Under the pieces are notes generated by a model. That model saw only the letters and a list, made by a program, of their open reading frames with translations. It had not been told where the DNA came from and made no database searches. DNA of 64,000 nucleotides from Spirochaetota bacterium (GTDB lineage Bacteria; Spirochaetota; Brevinematia; Brevinematales; Brevinemataceae): assembly GCA_030154445.1 (NCBI GenBank), contig JAGUQW010000002.1:1-64000 (forward strand), in the 5' to 3' direction. Positions 27,478 through 36,943 of the stretch are shown one piece after another (the first letter of the stretch is position 1; the number at the start of each line of letters is the position of its first letter). A program made the position numbers and the translations under genes.

Positions 27478-29258
27478 GAAGACCTCGTCACAGTACTTGT
27501 AGTATTGATAATACAATTATCAAAATAAGCATTTTGCTTGGTTAAAAATGTCACAAGATCTTGATACAAATAATCTTCTATTTGTTGTGTATGCTGCATA
27601 GGAATAATATCTTTTACAATCTGTTGACATTCTTCATGAGTACTATTTGCTAAAATATAACGAGCCATAGGAATACCAATAGGAGACATGCTTAGCGTTG
27701 AAATTCCTAGCCCATAAAGTAAGCGAATAAAATAAGGCTCTTTTGCCATTTCTCCACAGATGGATAGAGGTATATTGTGTTCAAGACATTGTTGACCAGC
27801 ATAATATAATAATCGAATAATAGCTGGATGGGCAGAGTTATGGTAATGAGAAACATAATTATTATTTCTATCTGTAGCTAATATATATTGGGTTAAATCA
27901 TTTGTTCCTATGCTAATAAAATCAATATGTGGAAAATAATCTGGTAAACAAATTAATGCCGAGGGGACTTCTGCCATTATTCCAATAGGAATAGTAAAAG
28001 GTGTCGTATATAATTCTTTATAGCATTCTATAATAATAGCTTTTAAAGTAAGTAAATCATCTAGCGTGGTCACAAAAGGTATTATTATTTTGATATTAGG
28101 ATTTAAGTGATAGGATCTTAATAATGCTCGGATTTGTTTTTTGAATTCTTGTGGATCTCTAACAAATTGACGGGTAGATCTAAATCCTAAAAATGGATTT
28201 CCTTCATCAAGCGGTGTTATAGAAGAATTTTTAATGGTTTTATCTCCACCCAAATCTAAAGTTCTTATAGAAATGGGTAAGTTTTTAGTTTCTTTGAAAA
28301 AAGACTCGTAATAGAGCGTTTGCTCTTCTTCGCTAAATAATTGTTCTTGTAACAAAACCATCGTTTCAGTGCGTAATAATCCTACCCCATCAGCATTGTA
28401 TTTGTGAATTAGATGAATATCATACAGATTTCCAATATTAGCTAAAATAGAAATAGGGTACCCATCTTTAGTTGTATGACAATTTTTTGCAGAAGCTATT
28501 ATATTTTCTTCATATTGAATATGGCGTTGAATAAGATTGTGATAAAATATACAAGTTTTAGGGAGAGGATTTATAATAACATCTCCACCATAACCATCCA
28601 TAATAATTTTATCTCTTCTATTAATATGTTCAATAATAGTTTTTACACCAAAAATAGCTGGGATATCTAATGCTTCAGCAAGAATGGCTGCATGTGAAGT
28701 TGCGCCACCATCAGCTGTGATAATTCCTTGTATATATTCTAAAGGAAGATGTAAGAGATCGGCTGCAGAGATACTTTCAGCAACAATTATCTTGGGTTTA
28801 TTTATACTTCCATAACCACGAGAACCTGTAAGTCTTTCTAACAGTGTATAACCAATAGATTGGAAGTCATCAAAACGAGAGCGAAAATATTTATTATCAA
28901 TTTTAGCAAATTCTTGTTTTATTGTTTCTATATTTTGCAGTATAATATATGTTGCAGGTATTTTTTGTTTTTCAATATGTTCTGGAATTCTTTTTTTAAA
29001 TACAGGATCATTAAGAATTGCTATGTATAAATCAACCATCTGTTGATTTGTATTATTAGATAATGCGATATTATTATATTTTAATTGTTGGAATTCATGT
29101 TGTAAGGTAGTGATAATTTTTAGATAATTATCAATTTCTATAGTAGGATCTATAGTGGTACATTTCTTTTTGAGAAGTGTTTTTATAGGATTAACTTTTA
29201 TAAAAACAGTACCTTCTGCAATCCCTTGATTTATAGGGATACCTTTTAGTTTTAACAT
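27474..29258 (-). CDS. ptsI: PTS enzyme I (phosphoenolpyruvate-protein phosphotransferase)
   Basis: Cytoplasmic first enzyme of the PTS; it takes phosphate from phosphoenolpyruvate and passes it to HPr. At 594 residues it is slightly longer than average. The active-site His189 lies in GGATSHAAILA; further signatures are GVGLLRTE, RTLDLGGDK, the TIM-barrel motif IGTNDLTQYILATDR and the Cys loop CGEMA. It serves the two IICB permeases of the window. HPr and IIA are absent here. It heads an operon with ruvA and yaaR, an unusual grouping. Divergent from the cvpA-like gene. Confidence 0.97.
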   Translation of the reverse strand: MLKLKGIPINQGIAEGTVFIKVNPIKTLLKKKCTTIDPTIEIDNYLKIITTLQHEFQQLKYNNIALSNNTNQQMVDLYIAILNDPVFKKRIPEHIEKQKIPATYIILQNIETIKQEFAKIDNKYFRSRFDDFQSIGYTLLERLTGSRGYGSINKPKIIVAESISAADLLHLPLEYIQGIITADGGATSHAAILAEALDIPAIFGVKTIIEHINRRDKIIMDGYGGDVIINPLPKTCIFYHNLIQRHIQYEENIIASAKNCHTTKDGYPISILANIGNLYDIHLIHKYNADGVGLLRTETMVLLQEQLFSEEEQTLYYESFFKETKNLPISIRTLDLGGDKTIKNSSITPLDEGNPFLGFRSTRQFVRDPQEFKKQIRALLRSYHLNPNIKIIIPFVTTLDDLLTLKAIIIECYKELYTTPFTIPIGIMAEVPSALICLPDYFPHIDFISIGTNDLTQYILATDRNNNYVSHYHNSAHPAIIRLLYYAGQQCLEHNIPLSICGEMAKEPYFIRLLYGLGISTLSMSPIGIPMARYILANSTHEECQQIVKDIIPMQHTQQIEDYLYQDLVTFLTKQNAYFDNCIINTTSTVTRSS

Positions 29259-29400
29259 ATATAAATCCTAATAATATAATATTTATTGTATATATTATAC
29301 ATCGTTTTTTAAAAAAATCAATTATGAAAACATTTATATAAAAAAATATTTTAATTAAATAAATTGCCGATAATATTATTAAATATCTAAGGAGATAAAA

Positions 29401-29889
29401 ATGGGTCAAATTATAGAATACTTAGTCATTACTTTCGTTATATTAGGAGTATTATTTGGGTTTGTAAATGGGTTCATAAGAGTTTTTTTTTCATGGTTTA
29501 GTGTTTTAGTAGGGGCAATTATAGCAATGAATTTTTCTTATGGGTTTACTAAATCATTTTTTCCAAATTATGCAAACAATATAATTCTGATATTTTTTAT
29601 AGGTGTAGTATTATTTTCTATTGTCTATTTAGTTATAACACAAATAGCTCACCTTTGTTCAAATGCTTTTCAAACAAAAAATATGGGAGGATTAGAAAAT
29701 CTTCTTGGAGGTTTTTTTGGAGGTATTCAAGTAATGATCGTAGTAGGTTTAGCGATATATTGGATTATGGCTTTAAATATAGTTGATATGTCTCAATATC
29801 CTATATCAATGTTTTCAGCATATTGGGCTGAAAAATTTATATTATTAGTTGGATCTCAAGTAGATGTTGCTAATCATCTTTTAAAATAA
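29401..29889 (+). CDS. CvpA-family membrane protein
   Basis: A 162-residue inner-membrane protein with four hydrophobic segments (about 5-28, 31-50, 60-82, 105-127). The last helix begins after GGLENLLGGFFGGIQ, a pattern typical of CvpA (colicin V production) proteins. Their role is unclear, with links to envelope stability and secretion. AAGGAG precedes the ATG. A separate promoter follows before the tolC-like gene. Confidence 0.75.
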   Translation: MGQIIEYLVITFVILGVLFGFVNGFIRVFFSWFSVLVGAIIAMNFSYGFTKSFFPNYANNIILIFFIGVVLFSIVYLVITQIAHLCSNAFQTKNMGGLENLLGGFFGGIQVMIVVGLAIYWIMALNIVDMSQYPISMFSAYWAEKFILLVGSQVDVANHLLK

Positions 29890-29916
29890 TTTTCATTATT
29901 TTGCTTATCAAATATC

Positions 29917-29943
29917 TTGACAAATTATTGTATAAATTATAAT
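29917..29943 (+). promoter_or_regulatory. Probable promoter for the TolC-like gene
   Basis: Consensus TTGACA (29917-29922) and TATAAT (29938-29943), but with a short 15-bp spacer; an alternative TATGAT starts at 29943 with a 20-bp spacer. Confidence 0.5.
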
Positions 29944-29982
29944 ATGATAAATACCAATGTTTTTTATAATTAAAGAGGAATA

Positions 29983-31464
29983 GTGAACTTAAAATATAGT
30001 GTTTTTTTTCTTATAATAATTTTGACTTCTTTGTCTTTTACACAAGAGAATGACAATGCTTCTCAAGTTGATCCAGACATTGTTTATTTTTCAGATTATG
30101 TATATACGGTAATTAATAAATTGCCAGATATACAACTAAATAAATTGAAGAATATAGAAGCTTCAGTAAATCTTTTAAAAGCTTTGAAACAAAAAGAATG
30201 GGAATTTAATGTAAGAAGTGGTGCTTTTCAAGAGAGTGATTTCACAGGAAATATTGATTCTCCATTTATATTTCAAACAGGTTGGGAAGCAGCTTCTTCG
30301 TTAAGTAAAACCTTTGTAAATATCGGTGGACGAATGAATTTGGATTTTGTCTTTAGACAATTTATTGCTAGAGGGGTTGTTGATGGAATTATAGAAAAAA
30401 GAGAATTTTTTGTTCCAACATTAACATTTAAATATGCTCAACCTCTACTTAAAAATGCTTTTGGATTATTAGATCGTTCACCAATTGCTTTGGCTGGATT
30501 AGATAAAAGAATGGCAAGTTGGACCGTAGAAGAAGAAAATGCCTATTTATTAGCTAATTATAAAAAAATATATATGCAATGGATTGTATACGCTCAAATC
30601 CAAGAATTTTTGATAGAATCTTTGGATAATTCAAAAGAATTAGAAAAAATTAGTAAAGCTCAACGAGATATTGGTTATATAGATGAAATTGATTACCAAA
30701 ATGCAAAAATGCTTAGTCTAGAAATCGAAAGTGAGTTATTAGATGTAGAAAGAACTTATACAAATCTTTTGTATCAGATTTCTTATTTAGTAGATAATAC
30801 TAATATTAAACCCGATCTTGGCGAATGGGATATATTAACAGCAGCATTAAATAATGAAAGTTTTCAAGGAATTCCTTTTACTGATACCAGACAAGCGTTG
30901 ATTTTGTCTTTTATGCAAAATAAGATCAAACACTCTGTTGGAGCTTTACGTAATTCAGCATTACCAGAATTAAATTTATTATTAACAGCAGCGATGGAAG
31001 TATATTCTACAAATAGTACATCACAAATCAATCAAATGATTTTAGTGCCAGCATACTATGTTGGACTACAATTTAAATATCCTTTAGGTGATATGGATTA
31101 TAAAGCTAATTCAACAGAGTTACAAAAATATCAATTAGAGTATCGATTTTTAGTAACAAAATATCAGAATGAATTTGATTACAAAATGAGTGAAAAAGAA
31201 AGAAATCTGACATTTTATAATCAAAAAATTAATAATAGACAGATTGTTAGAAAAGCATTAGAAAAACGCTATACTTCTCAATACAAAGGTTTTTTACAAG
31301 GTAGAAATATATTAGCGAATCTTATTGATACAAGAAATAAAATGTTACAAAATAGAATTGAAGAAGCAGATATGCAATTACGATTGATTTTTGAATATTT
31401 TGATTTTATAGCAATGAATAATAGAGATGAGATTTCTATGGGACAGTCTATGTCTTTAGACTAA
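29983..31464 (+). CDS. TolC-like outer-membrane efflux protein
   Basis: A 493-residue exported protein: signal peptide (about 1-19, ending SFTQEN), then long amphipathic helices and coiled-coil segments (DIGYIDEIDYQNAKMLSLEIESELLDVERTY split by shorter beta parts), the layout of the OEP/TolC family. TolC trimers form the outer-membrane tunnel of efflux pumps and type I secretion. The start is a GTG with a GAGG site four bases upstream. No inner-membrane pump or adaptor lies nearby. The family call is from the helical pattern and length. Confidence 0.7.
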   Translation: MNLKYSVFFLIIILTSLSFTQENDNASQVDPDIVYFSDYVYTVINKLPDIQLNKLKNIEASVNLLKALKQKEWEFNVRSGAFQESDFTGNIDSPFIFQTGWEAASSLSKTFVNIGGRMNLDFVFRQFIARGVVDGIIEKREFFVPTLTFKYAQPLLKNAFGLLDRSPIALAGLDKRMASWTVEEENAYLLANYKKIYMQWIVYAQIQEFLIESLDNSKELEKISKAQRDIGYIDEIDYQNAKMLSLEIESELLDVERTYTNLLYQISYLVDNTNIKPDLGEWDILTAALNNESFQGIPFTDTRQALILSFMQNKIKHSVGALRNSALPELNLLLTAAMEVYSTNSTSQINQMILVPAYYVGLQFKYPLGDMDYKANSTELQKYQLEYRFLVTKYQNEFDYKMSEKERNLTFYNQKINNRQIVRKALEKRYTSQYKGFLQGRNILANLIDTRNKMLQNRIEEADMQLRLIFEYFDFIAMNNRDEISMGQSMSLD

Positions 31465-31510
31465 TAGAATATTTATCTAACAGAGAATATAAGTAGAACA
31501 CTAGATAATA

Positions 31511-31545
31511 AAAAACAAGCTCAAATTATATAGAGCTTGTTTTTG
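31511..31545. terminator. Bidirectional terminator reaching into the end of glyQ
   Basis: AAAAACAAGCTC (31511-31522) pairs with GAGCTTGTTTTT (31533-31544). For the minus strand the stem begins inside the last codons of glyQ, whose stop codon is in the loop. Confidence 0.85.
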
Positions 31546-32431
31546 TTTGTAAGGAAGTAGATGTTTTTTTTGATTCTAAGCGATCTACCCAAGATTTTGC
31601 AACTTTAGCAGTCATGGCTCTTACTCGTAAAATGTAAGATTCTCTTTCTGTTACGGAAATAGCTCCTAATGATCCTAAAGTATTGAATATATGAGAACAT
31701 TTAATAGCTAGATCATAAGCTGCAAAAATTGCGTTTCCTTGAATTGCTCGGAAAAATTCTTTTTCAAAATCATTAAATAATCTAAAATAAAGTGCTTGAT
31801 CTGCAATTTCAAAAGAATATGTTGAATAATCCCACTCTGAATCTAAATGTAAGTCTCCATAAGTTGTTGTATCATTCCATTGAATATCTTTAAAATGTTC
31901 TACATCTTGAAGATACATAGCTAGTCGTTCGGTACCATATGTTAATTCAGCAGGGACAGATGGCAGTGAAATACCACCGATTTGTTGAAAATATGTGAAT
32001 TGAGTTACTTCCATACCATCAAGCCATACTTCCCAACCTAATCCCCAAGCTCCAAGGGTGGGTGATTTCCAATCATCATGAACAAATCGAAGATCATGTT
32101 TTGTGATATCAATACCTAGATATTCCAAACTTTGAATATATAAATCTAAAATATTAGCAGGAGCTGGTTTTAGTAATGCTTGAAATTGATAATAAAATCC
32201 CATTCGATTTGGATTAGTTCCATAACGCCCGTCTCCAGGTCTACGACAAGGTTCTACATATGCTACACGCCAAGGTTCATCCCCCAAAGATCGCAAAAAA
32301 GTATCTGGGTTAAAAGTTCCAGCACCTTTTTCTAAATCGTAAGGTTCACGAATTAAACAATCTTGTTTTGCCCAGAATTCTTTTAATTTAAAAATAATAT
32401 CTTGAAATGTAAGTGCATTGGGATTTCTCAT
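31526..32431 (-). CDS. glyQ: Glycyl-tRNA synthetase alpha subunit
   Basis: Catalytic alpha subunit of the bacterial (alpha-beta)2 glycyl-tRNA synthetase, a class II enzyme. The 301-residue protein shows FTFQDIIF-like start ([14 protein letters not shown]), the [12 protein letters not shown] segment, class II motif 2 around [13 protein letters not shown], and [24 protein letters not shown] at 32431 is preferred to an in-frame GTG nine bases earlier, because AAAGGTG is well spaced only for the ATG. The beta subunit gene (glyS) is not adjacent. It lies 64 bases behind sua5. Confidence 0.96.
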   Translation of the reverse strand: MRNPNALTFQDIIFKLKEFWAKQDCLIREPYDLEKGAGTFNPDTFLRSLGDEPWRVAYVEPCRRPGDGRYGTNPNRMGFYYQFQALLKPAPANILDLYIQSLEYLGIDITKHDLRFVHDDWKSPTLGAWGLGWEVWLDGMEVTQFTYFQQIGGISLPSVPAELTYGTERLAMYLQDVEHFKDIQWNDTTTYGDLHLDSEWDYSTYSFEIADQALYFRLFNDFEKEFFRAIQGNAIFAAYDLAIKCSHIFNTLGSLGAISVTERESYILRVRAMTAKVAKSWVDRLESKKTSTSLQTKTSSI

Positions 32432-32495
32432 AAGTTTCACCTTTAATATTAATATATATTAATTATATCATAATTATTTATAAATCTCAAGTATG

Positions 32496-33416
32496 TTATT
32501 GAGATGCTTTGATGAGCCTATCTCTTAATGCTACGCCTTGTCCGTGATTCGGAGGGAGTTCACAATATATCGTAGAAATATTAAGTTTATCACATTGGAA
32601 GAAAGTATAGTATAAGGCATGAGCATAATCAATAGCATTATCAAAATGAAAAACATGTTGATATGAGGATAAATCCCTATCATAGTTAATAAATAAAAGA
32701 GCTGAATTGTCACATGCTTTGGGAGGTGTTCCTTCAAAAGCAATAATAGTTGCTTTAGGTTTGTAATGAGTGAATTGTGTTCCTGGAGAATGGTGCTCTT
32801 GAGAAGTGTTTGTACTTGGTACAATGCCTATTTGGTCAGCGATCATCTCTGCTGTAATAAAGCCTGATCGTAGAATATAAATTTTATTTCCATCAGTTTT
32901 TACAACAGTGGATTCTATTCCTATATCCAAAGTCCCTCCATCTAAAATAATAGCTTTATCTTCCATATAAAATTTTGCCATTTCATAAGTAGTTGGAGAT
33001 GGTTGCCCAGAAATATTGGCAGAAGGAGCACAAATAGGCAAATTCACAGCAGATAAAAATTCCAAAGCTATAGGGTGGTTTGGAATTCTTACACCAACAG
33101 TGTTTAGTCCACAAGTAACATTAGATGAGATTTCTTTTTTTTTGGGTAAGATTAATGATAGAGGTCCTGGAGAAAATTTTTCAAAGAGTTTTTGTTCAAG
33201 AGGAGAAAGAGAAGTTGTAACACTGAGTATTTGATCTATAGTTGCGATATGAACAATCAGAGGATTAGAAGGGGGGCGATTTTTTAATTCAAAAATACGA
33301 GACACACTTTGATGGCAAAAAGCGTCAGCACCTAGTCCATAAACTGTTTCTGTAGGAAAAACAACACATTCTTTGCTAAGAATAGCATCAATAGCTAATT
33401 GTAAAGATTTGTTCAT
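32496..33416 (-). CDS. sua5: Threonylcarbamoyl-AMP synthase, Sua5 type
   Basis: Makes threonylcarbamoyl-AMP from threonine, bicarbonate and ATP for the t6A37 modification of ANN-decoding tRNAs. The 306-residue protein has a YrdC domain (about 1-190: FPTETVYGLGADAF, KNRPPSNPLIVH, CAPSANISGQPSPT) followed by the Sua5-specific C-terminal domain (about 215-306) linked by HHSPGTQFTHYKPKA. The extra domain distinguishes it from TsaC. It starts six bases after the DUF58 gene and is co-transcribed with it. Confidence 0.93.
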   Translation of the reverse strand: MNKSLQLAIDAILSKECVVFPTETVYGLGADAFCHQSVSRIFELKNRPPSNPLIVHIATIDQILSVTTSLSPLEQKLFEKFSPGPLSLILPKKKEISSNVTCGLNTVGVRIPNHPIALEFLSAVNLPICAPSANISGQPSPTTYEMAKFYMEDKAIILDGGTLDIGIESTVVKTDGNKIYILRSGFITAEMIADQIGIVPSTNTSQEHHSPGTQFTHYKPKATIIAFEGTPPKACDNSALLFINYDRDLSSYQHVFHFDNAIDYAHALYYTFFQCDKLNISTIYCELPPNHGQGVALRDRLIKASQ

Positions 33417-33422
33417 AACAAT

Positions 33423-34310
33423 TTAATGTTTTGTATGTTTACGAAGAATTTGGTCAATAATCTTCAAATAATTTGAAGAACTATCTATGGTAGCATGAAC
33501 TAGTCCTAATTTTCTAAAAATTCTATTATATTGGAGTGTAAAAGTATTACTATCTGTAATAGAGTTCTTACCTAGTGTTCTTAAGATAGTTTGATTAGAT
33601 TCCATATCTTCTAGTTCTGCGATAATTGGTAGGATATAAGGACTTGTAAAATTTTGTTCAATAGGATCTGTGATAACAATAGGAATGATCTCGTGTTTTT
33701 TTGAAAGAGTTCCTAAAGCGTGTTCATACGAGTCATCAAAAAAATCACTTAATATAAAAATGATAGCTTTTTTTTTGATAAGATGATTTGCTTTTCGAAA
33801 TACATTATTAAGATCAGTTTTTTTTGAGGTAGAAGGATGATAAAATACATCTCGAATAATTCTAAGAATATGAGAATAATTATGCATAGGTGGAATAATT
33901 TTCTCTATTTTATCTGAACTTAAAATCAGTCCTGTTTTGTCATTAGCAAAGAAAGAGGTAAAACCAAGTAAAGCAGTAATTTCTGCCATAAGATGTCTTT
34001 TGGATTTTACACTACCAAAATCACCTGATGCTGAAATATCAACGATGAAATATGTTTGTAACTCACGTTCTTCAATAAATGTTTTGATGAAAGGTTCGTT
34101 CATACGAGCAGTCACATTCCAATCAATATCTCTAACATTGTCTCCCGGAGTATAGGCACGAACTTCATCAAATTCCATACCACGACCTTTGAAGGAGCTT
34201 TTATAATCACTTTGTAAAGAGCTATTAACCATTTTTCGAGCTTTAATCGCTAGGTGTTTTGTTTGAGCAACAATCTCAGAAATAGAAAATTTTTCAATGT
34301 TTTCAGCCAT
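33423..34310 (-). CDS. DUF58-domain protein
   Basis: A 295-residue cytoplasmic protein of the DUF58 family: SSFKGRGMEFDEVRAYTPGD (about 40-58), DIDWNVTARM, then a von Willebrand A-like domain with MIDAS-type FIVDISASGDFGS (about 88-100). In spirochaetes and other bacteria such genes usually sit with a MoxR AAA+ ATPase and Bat proteins in an aerotolerance-type operon. Here they are replaced by two small membrane proteins upstream, with sua5 downstream. Function not established; the MoxR partner is missing from the window. Confidence 0.8.
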   Translation of the reverse strand: MAENIEKFSISEIVAQTKHLAIKARKMVNSSLQSDYKSSFKGRGMEFDEVRAYTPGDNVRDIDWNVTARMNEPFIKTFIEERELQTYFIVDISASGDFGSVKSKRHLMAEITALLGFTSFFANDKTGLILSSDKIEKIIPPMHNYSHILRIIRDVFYHPSTSKKTDLNNVFRKANHLIKKKAIIFILSDFFDDSYEHALGTLSKKHEIIPIVITDPIEQNFTSPYILPIIAELEDMESNQTILRTLGKNSITDSNTFTLQYNRIFRKLGLVHATIDSSSNYLKIIDQILRKHTKH

Positions 34311-34325
34311 AACAATCCCTTAATA

Positions 34326-34610
34326 TTATTTTTTTTCTTTTTCAAGAGTAGTAGAATCTATGTAATCGATAGGATCGTTTTGACTTTTTGTTTGTTCAAA
34401 AGGATCTTGGTAAGCTTTAATATTCACAACTTTAATATTAAAATTTGGCGATTTACCTCTGATACAAGCTATAATTAATACGACAATAATATAGAAAAAA
34501 AACCCAACTATTAAAATAACAAACAAAGGCAACCATAAATAAATTAATAAAAAAATACCGATAATAAAAGAAACAAAAGAGTAAAGTGGTGAATTAATAA
34601 TAAATTTCAT
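34326..34610 (-). CDS. Small membrane protein next to DUF58
   Basis: A 94-residue protein with two adjacent hydrophobic stretches (about 8-28 and 30-50), then a hydrophilic tail rich in Asp, Glu and Lys. It is placed between another membrane protein (three bases) and the DUF58 gene (15 bases), so it is translated as part of that operon. The family is not recognised; no strong ribosome-binding site is seen and translation may be coupled to the gene before it. Confidence 0.6.
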   Translation of the reverse strand: MKFIINSPLYSFVSFIIGIFLLIYLWLPLFVILIVGFFFYIIVVLIIACIRGKSPNFNIKVVNIKAYQDPFEQTKSQNDPIDYIDSTTLEKEKK

Positions 34611-34613
34611 TTT

Positions 34614-35075
34614 TTAAAAGAATGGAAAACGATATAATATAGCATGAAGGAAAGTAGTTAATAAAGTTAACCATCCAGCAATAGGGGTTATTTTTTCTAA
34701 TATAGGAGTTAATTTCTCATTAAAAGATGCAAATGGAATCAAATCTAATAACTGTGGATAAAGAATTAAAGCATCTAAAAATAAAATAGTAGCAGGAATC
34801 AAAGCACCTATTAAAGGTAGTCCCCCATAAATAGAACCGAAATTAGGTCCAAAAAAATTCCATACTGCAAACAACAGAGCCATATAAGCCATATTTTTTT
34901 TTACAATTTCAATTTGTAAGAACAATAAAAACTCTTGTATTTTTAATAGTAAATCTGATGTTTTAGCTTGTTTGGATATATATGATGATAGATAATTTTC
35001 TATTTGATTTGCTAATAGAATAATGGAAAATGTTGCTAATATAACTAATAATAATAATACACCTAAAATTGACAT
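34614..35075 (-). CDS. Membrane protein, first gene of the DUF58 operon
   Basis: A 153-residue protein. An N-terminal hydrophobic helix (about 2-20) is followed by an amphipathic segment (IENYLSSYISKQAKTSDLLLKIQEF), then three further hydrophobic segments (about 60-75, 85-105, 130-150). The ATG at 35075 follows AAAGGAGT; upstream in-frame codons run into the A/T inverted repeat and lack a site. The family is not recognised. It begins the minus-strand operon ending at glyQ. Confidence 0.6.
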   Translation of the reverse strand: MSILGVLLLLVILATFSIILLANQIENYLSSYISKQAKTSDLLLKIQEFLLFLQIEIVKKNMAYMALLFAVWNFFGPNFGSIYGGLPLIGALIPATILFLDALILYPQLLDLIPFASFNEKLTPILEKITPIAGWLTLLTTFLHAILYRFPFF

Positions 35076-35097
35076 AATGAACTCCTTTGTATATATT

Positions 35098-35139
35098 ATA
35101 TATACTATATATATTTTAGTCAATATATATAGTATATAT
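35098..35139. repeat. A/T-only inverted repeat in a divergent promoter region
   Basis: Seventeen-bp perfect arms (35098-35114 and 35123-35139) around TTTAGTCA. It lies between the leftward DUF58 operon and the rightward oxidoreductase, and could form a cruciform or bind a regulator. Confidence 0.55.
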
Positions 35140-35169
35140 AAATAAATTATTTTTATTTATATATAGTAC

Positions 35170-35198
35170 TTGATAATAAATTAGTTATATAGTATAAT
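35170..35198 (+). promoter_or_regulatory. Promoter for the Gfo/Idh oxidoreductase
   Basis: TTGATA (35170-35175), 17-bp spacer, TATAAT (35193-35198). Confidence 0.75.
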
Positions 35199-35259
35199 TT
35201 ATTTATTGCACTGATATCAAGTGTAATTCTATTTTTTGTATAGTATGTAGGGAGTATAT

Positions 35260-36267
35260 ATGAGTGCAATAACAACAGAGAGAAACCCTATAAATATAGG
35301 TGTTGTTGGTACAGGTCATATGGGACGATACCATATTAATTTATTAACTAAAATTATACCTAATGAATATGTTTATATTTATGATGTTAATACAACATTA
35401 AGTTCTAAAATAGCAAAAGAATATGATGTAACTCGCTGTTCTTCTTATGAAGAATTATTAAGCAAGGTAGATGCGGTTGTGGTTGTCGTTCCAACTTGCT
35501 TGCATTATGAATATTCAATGCAAGCAATGCGTGCTAATTGTCATGTTTTGGTGGAAAAACCTATATCAGATAACTTAGAACATGCACAATTAATGATGAG
35601 CTATGCAGAAGATAATAATTTAATACTACATATTGGGCATATTGAGCGTTTTAATGGAGCTGTGCAAGCATTGAGAGAATTTGTTGATAATCCTCATTAT
35701 TTTCAAACACAACGGATTGGGTCAGTTTCTCGTATTCAAGATGTTGGTGTTGTTTTAGATTTAATGATTCATGATATTGATATTATTTTATCTTTGGTAG
35801 ATGCTCCTGTAAAAGAAGTTACTGCTTATGGAGAATCTATTATTACTAATTTTGAAGACTATGCTTTGGCTACACTTTATTTTGAGAATGGAGTGATTGC
35901 ATCATTAACAGCTAGTCGTGTATCAAGTTACAAAGCAAGAAATATTATTTTATCTCAAGAAAAAAATTATATTGATCTAAATTATGCTACTAATGATCTG
36001 CTAATATATCGTAATCAAGATAACCAATATGATATTTCTCAAGATCAAATCACTTACAAAGAAGGTCATTTGGTAGACAGAGTTTTTGTTCATAAAGACA
36101 ATCCGCTCAAAGCTGAGTTAGAATATTTTATAGATGATATTAATAATGATACTGGAGGGGATAAATATAAAAACATTCTGTGGGATGCACATTCTAATTT
36201 GTATACTATGGAAATTGCTTTTAAAATTTTACAAGAAATTGAAAGAAATAAAAAAAATCGAACATAA
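35260..36267 (+). CDS. Gfo/Idh/MocA-family NAD(P)-dependent oxidoreductase
   Basis: A 335-residue cytoplasmic dehydrogenase. The N-terminal Rossmann fold has GVVGTGHMGRYH (about 12-23); EKPISDN holds the family Lys; the C-terminal alpha/beta domain includes GHIERFNGAV and the DLMIHDIDIIL segment with the likely catalytic His. The GHxERFN motif is frequent in members that oxidise UDP-N-acetylglucosamine at C3 for amino-sugar lipid A or glycan precursors, so such a role is possible but unproven. It stands alone, convergent with pncC. Confidence 0.85.
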   Translation: MSAITTERNPINIGVVGTGHMGRYHINLLTKIIPNEYVYIYDVNTTLSSKIAKEYDVTRCSSYEELLSKVDAVVVVVPTCLHYEYSMQAMRANCHVLVEKPISDNLEHAQLMMSYAEDNNLILHIGHIERFNGAVQALREFVDNPHYFQTQRIGSVSRIQDVGVVLDLMIHDIDIILSLVDAPVKEVTAYGESIITNFEDYALATLYFENGVIASLTASRVSSYKARNIILSQEKNYIDLNYATNDLLIYRNQDNQYDISQDQITYKEGHLVDRVFVHKDNPLKAELEYFIDDINNDTGGDKYKNILWDAHSNLYTMEIAFKILQEIERNKKNRT

Positions 36268-36278
36268 TTAAAAAAAAA

Positions 36279-36803
36279 TTAAATCTCTCTTGCGTCTCTC
36301 AAACGCAAATCAAAAAAATCATCTTCTAGTTCTGTGGCTAGTAACATTTTCAATACTAATTCTACACTTTGTGTACGGATTTCTTCTCTATTACCCTCTA
36401 ATAAAAATTTCTGAGACCAACCACCATCTTGTGATAAAATAGCAGTGTATATAGTGCCTATAGGCTTTTCTATAGTTCCTCCCTCAGGCCCTGCTATCCC
36501 TGTAATAGAAATAACATAATCTGCTTGTGAAATTTGTAATGCCCCTTTAACCATTGCTATAGCACATTCAAAACTCACCGCTCCATATTTTTCTAATATA
36601 GTAGAATCCACGTTTAAAATAGATTCTTTAATACTATTATTATAAGAAACTATGCCACCGAGTAAAACTTTTGAGGCACCTGGAATATCCGCAAGACTTG
36701 CCGATACCAATCCAGCAGTACAACTTTCTGCTGTGAATAAAGTTTTATTGTTTTTGCCTAATATTGTAATAATATCTTTTGTTATTTTTGAAACTTCTGT
36801 CAT
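36279..36803 (-). CDS. pncC: Nicotinamide-nucleotide amidase (PncC/CinA C-terminal family)
   Basis: Hydrolyses nicotinamide mononucleotide to nicotinate mononucleotide and ammonia in NAD recycling. The 174-residue protein is a stand-alone CinA C-terminal domain: TAESCTAGLVSASLADIPGAS near residues 20-40, YGAVSFECA, and SITGIAGPEGGTIEKPIGTIY. The N-terminal CinA nucleotidase domain is absent, as in E. coli PncC. The last 15 residues are charged. No terminator is evident between it and the convergent oxidoreductase. Confidence 0.9.
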   Translation of the reverse strand: MTEVSKITKDIITILGKNNKTLFTAESCTAGLVSASLADIPGASKVLLGGIVSYNNSIKESILNVDSTILEKYGAVSFECAIAMVKGALQISQADYVISITGIAGPEGGTIEKPIGTIYTAILSQDGGWSQKFLLEGNREEIRTQSVELVLKMLLATELEDDFFDLRLRDAREI

Positions 36804-36886
36804 GACTACCTTCTTGAAAATAAAATAATTTTTTATAAAGTCTTTTATTTATAATCGTATTAAATTTCCTTTTTATTAATAGTAAG

Positions 36887-36915
36887 TTGGTATTATAAAT
36901 AAAATGTAGTATAAT
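36887..36915 (+). promoter_or_regulatory. Promoter for pgi
   Basis: TTGGTA (36887-36892), 17-bp spacer, TATAAT (36910-36915), about 30 bases before the start codon. Confidence 0.7.
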
Positions 36916-36943
36916 ATATATATAATTAAATTAGGAGTAATAA

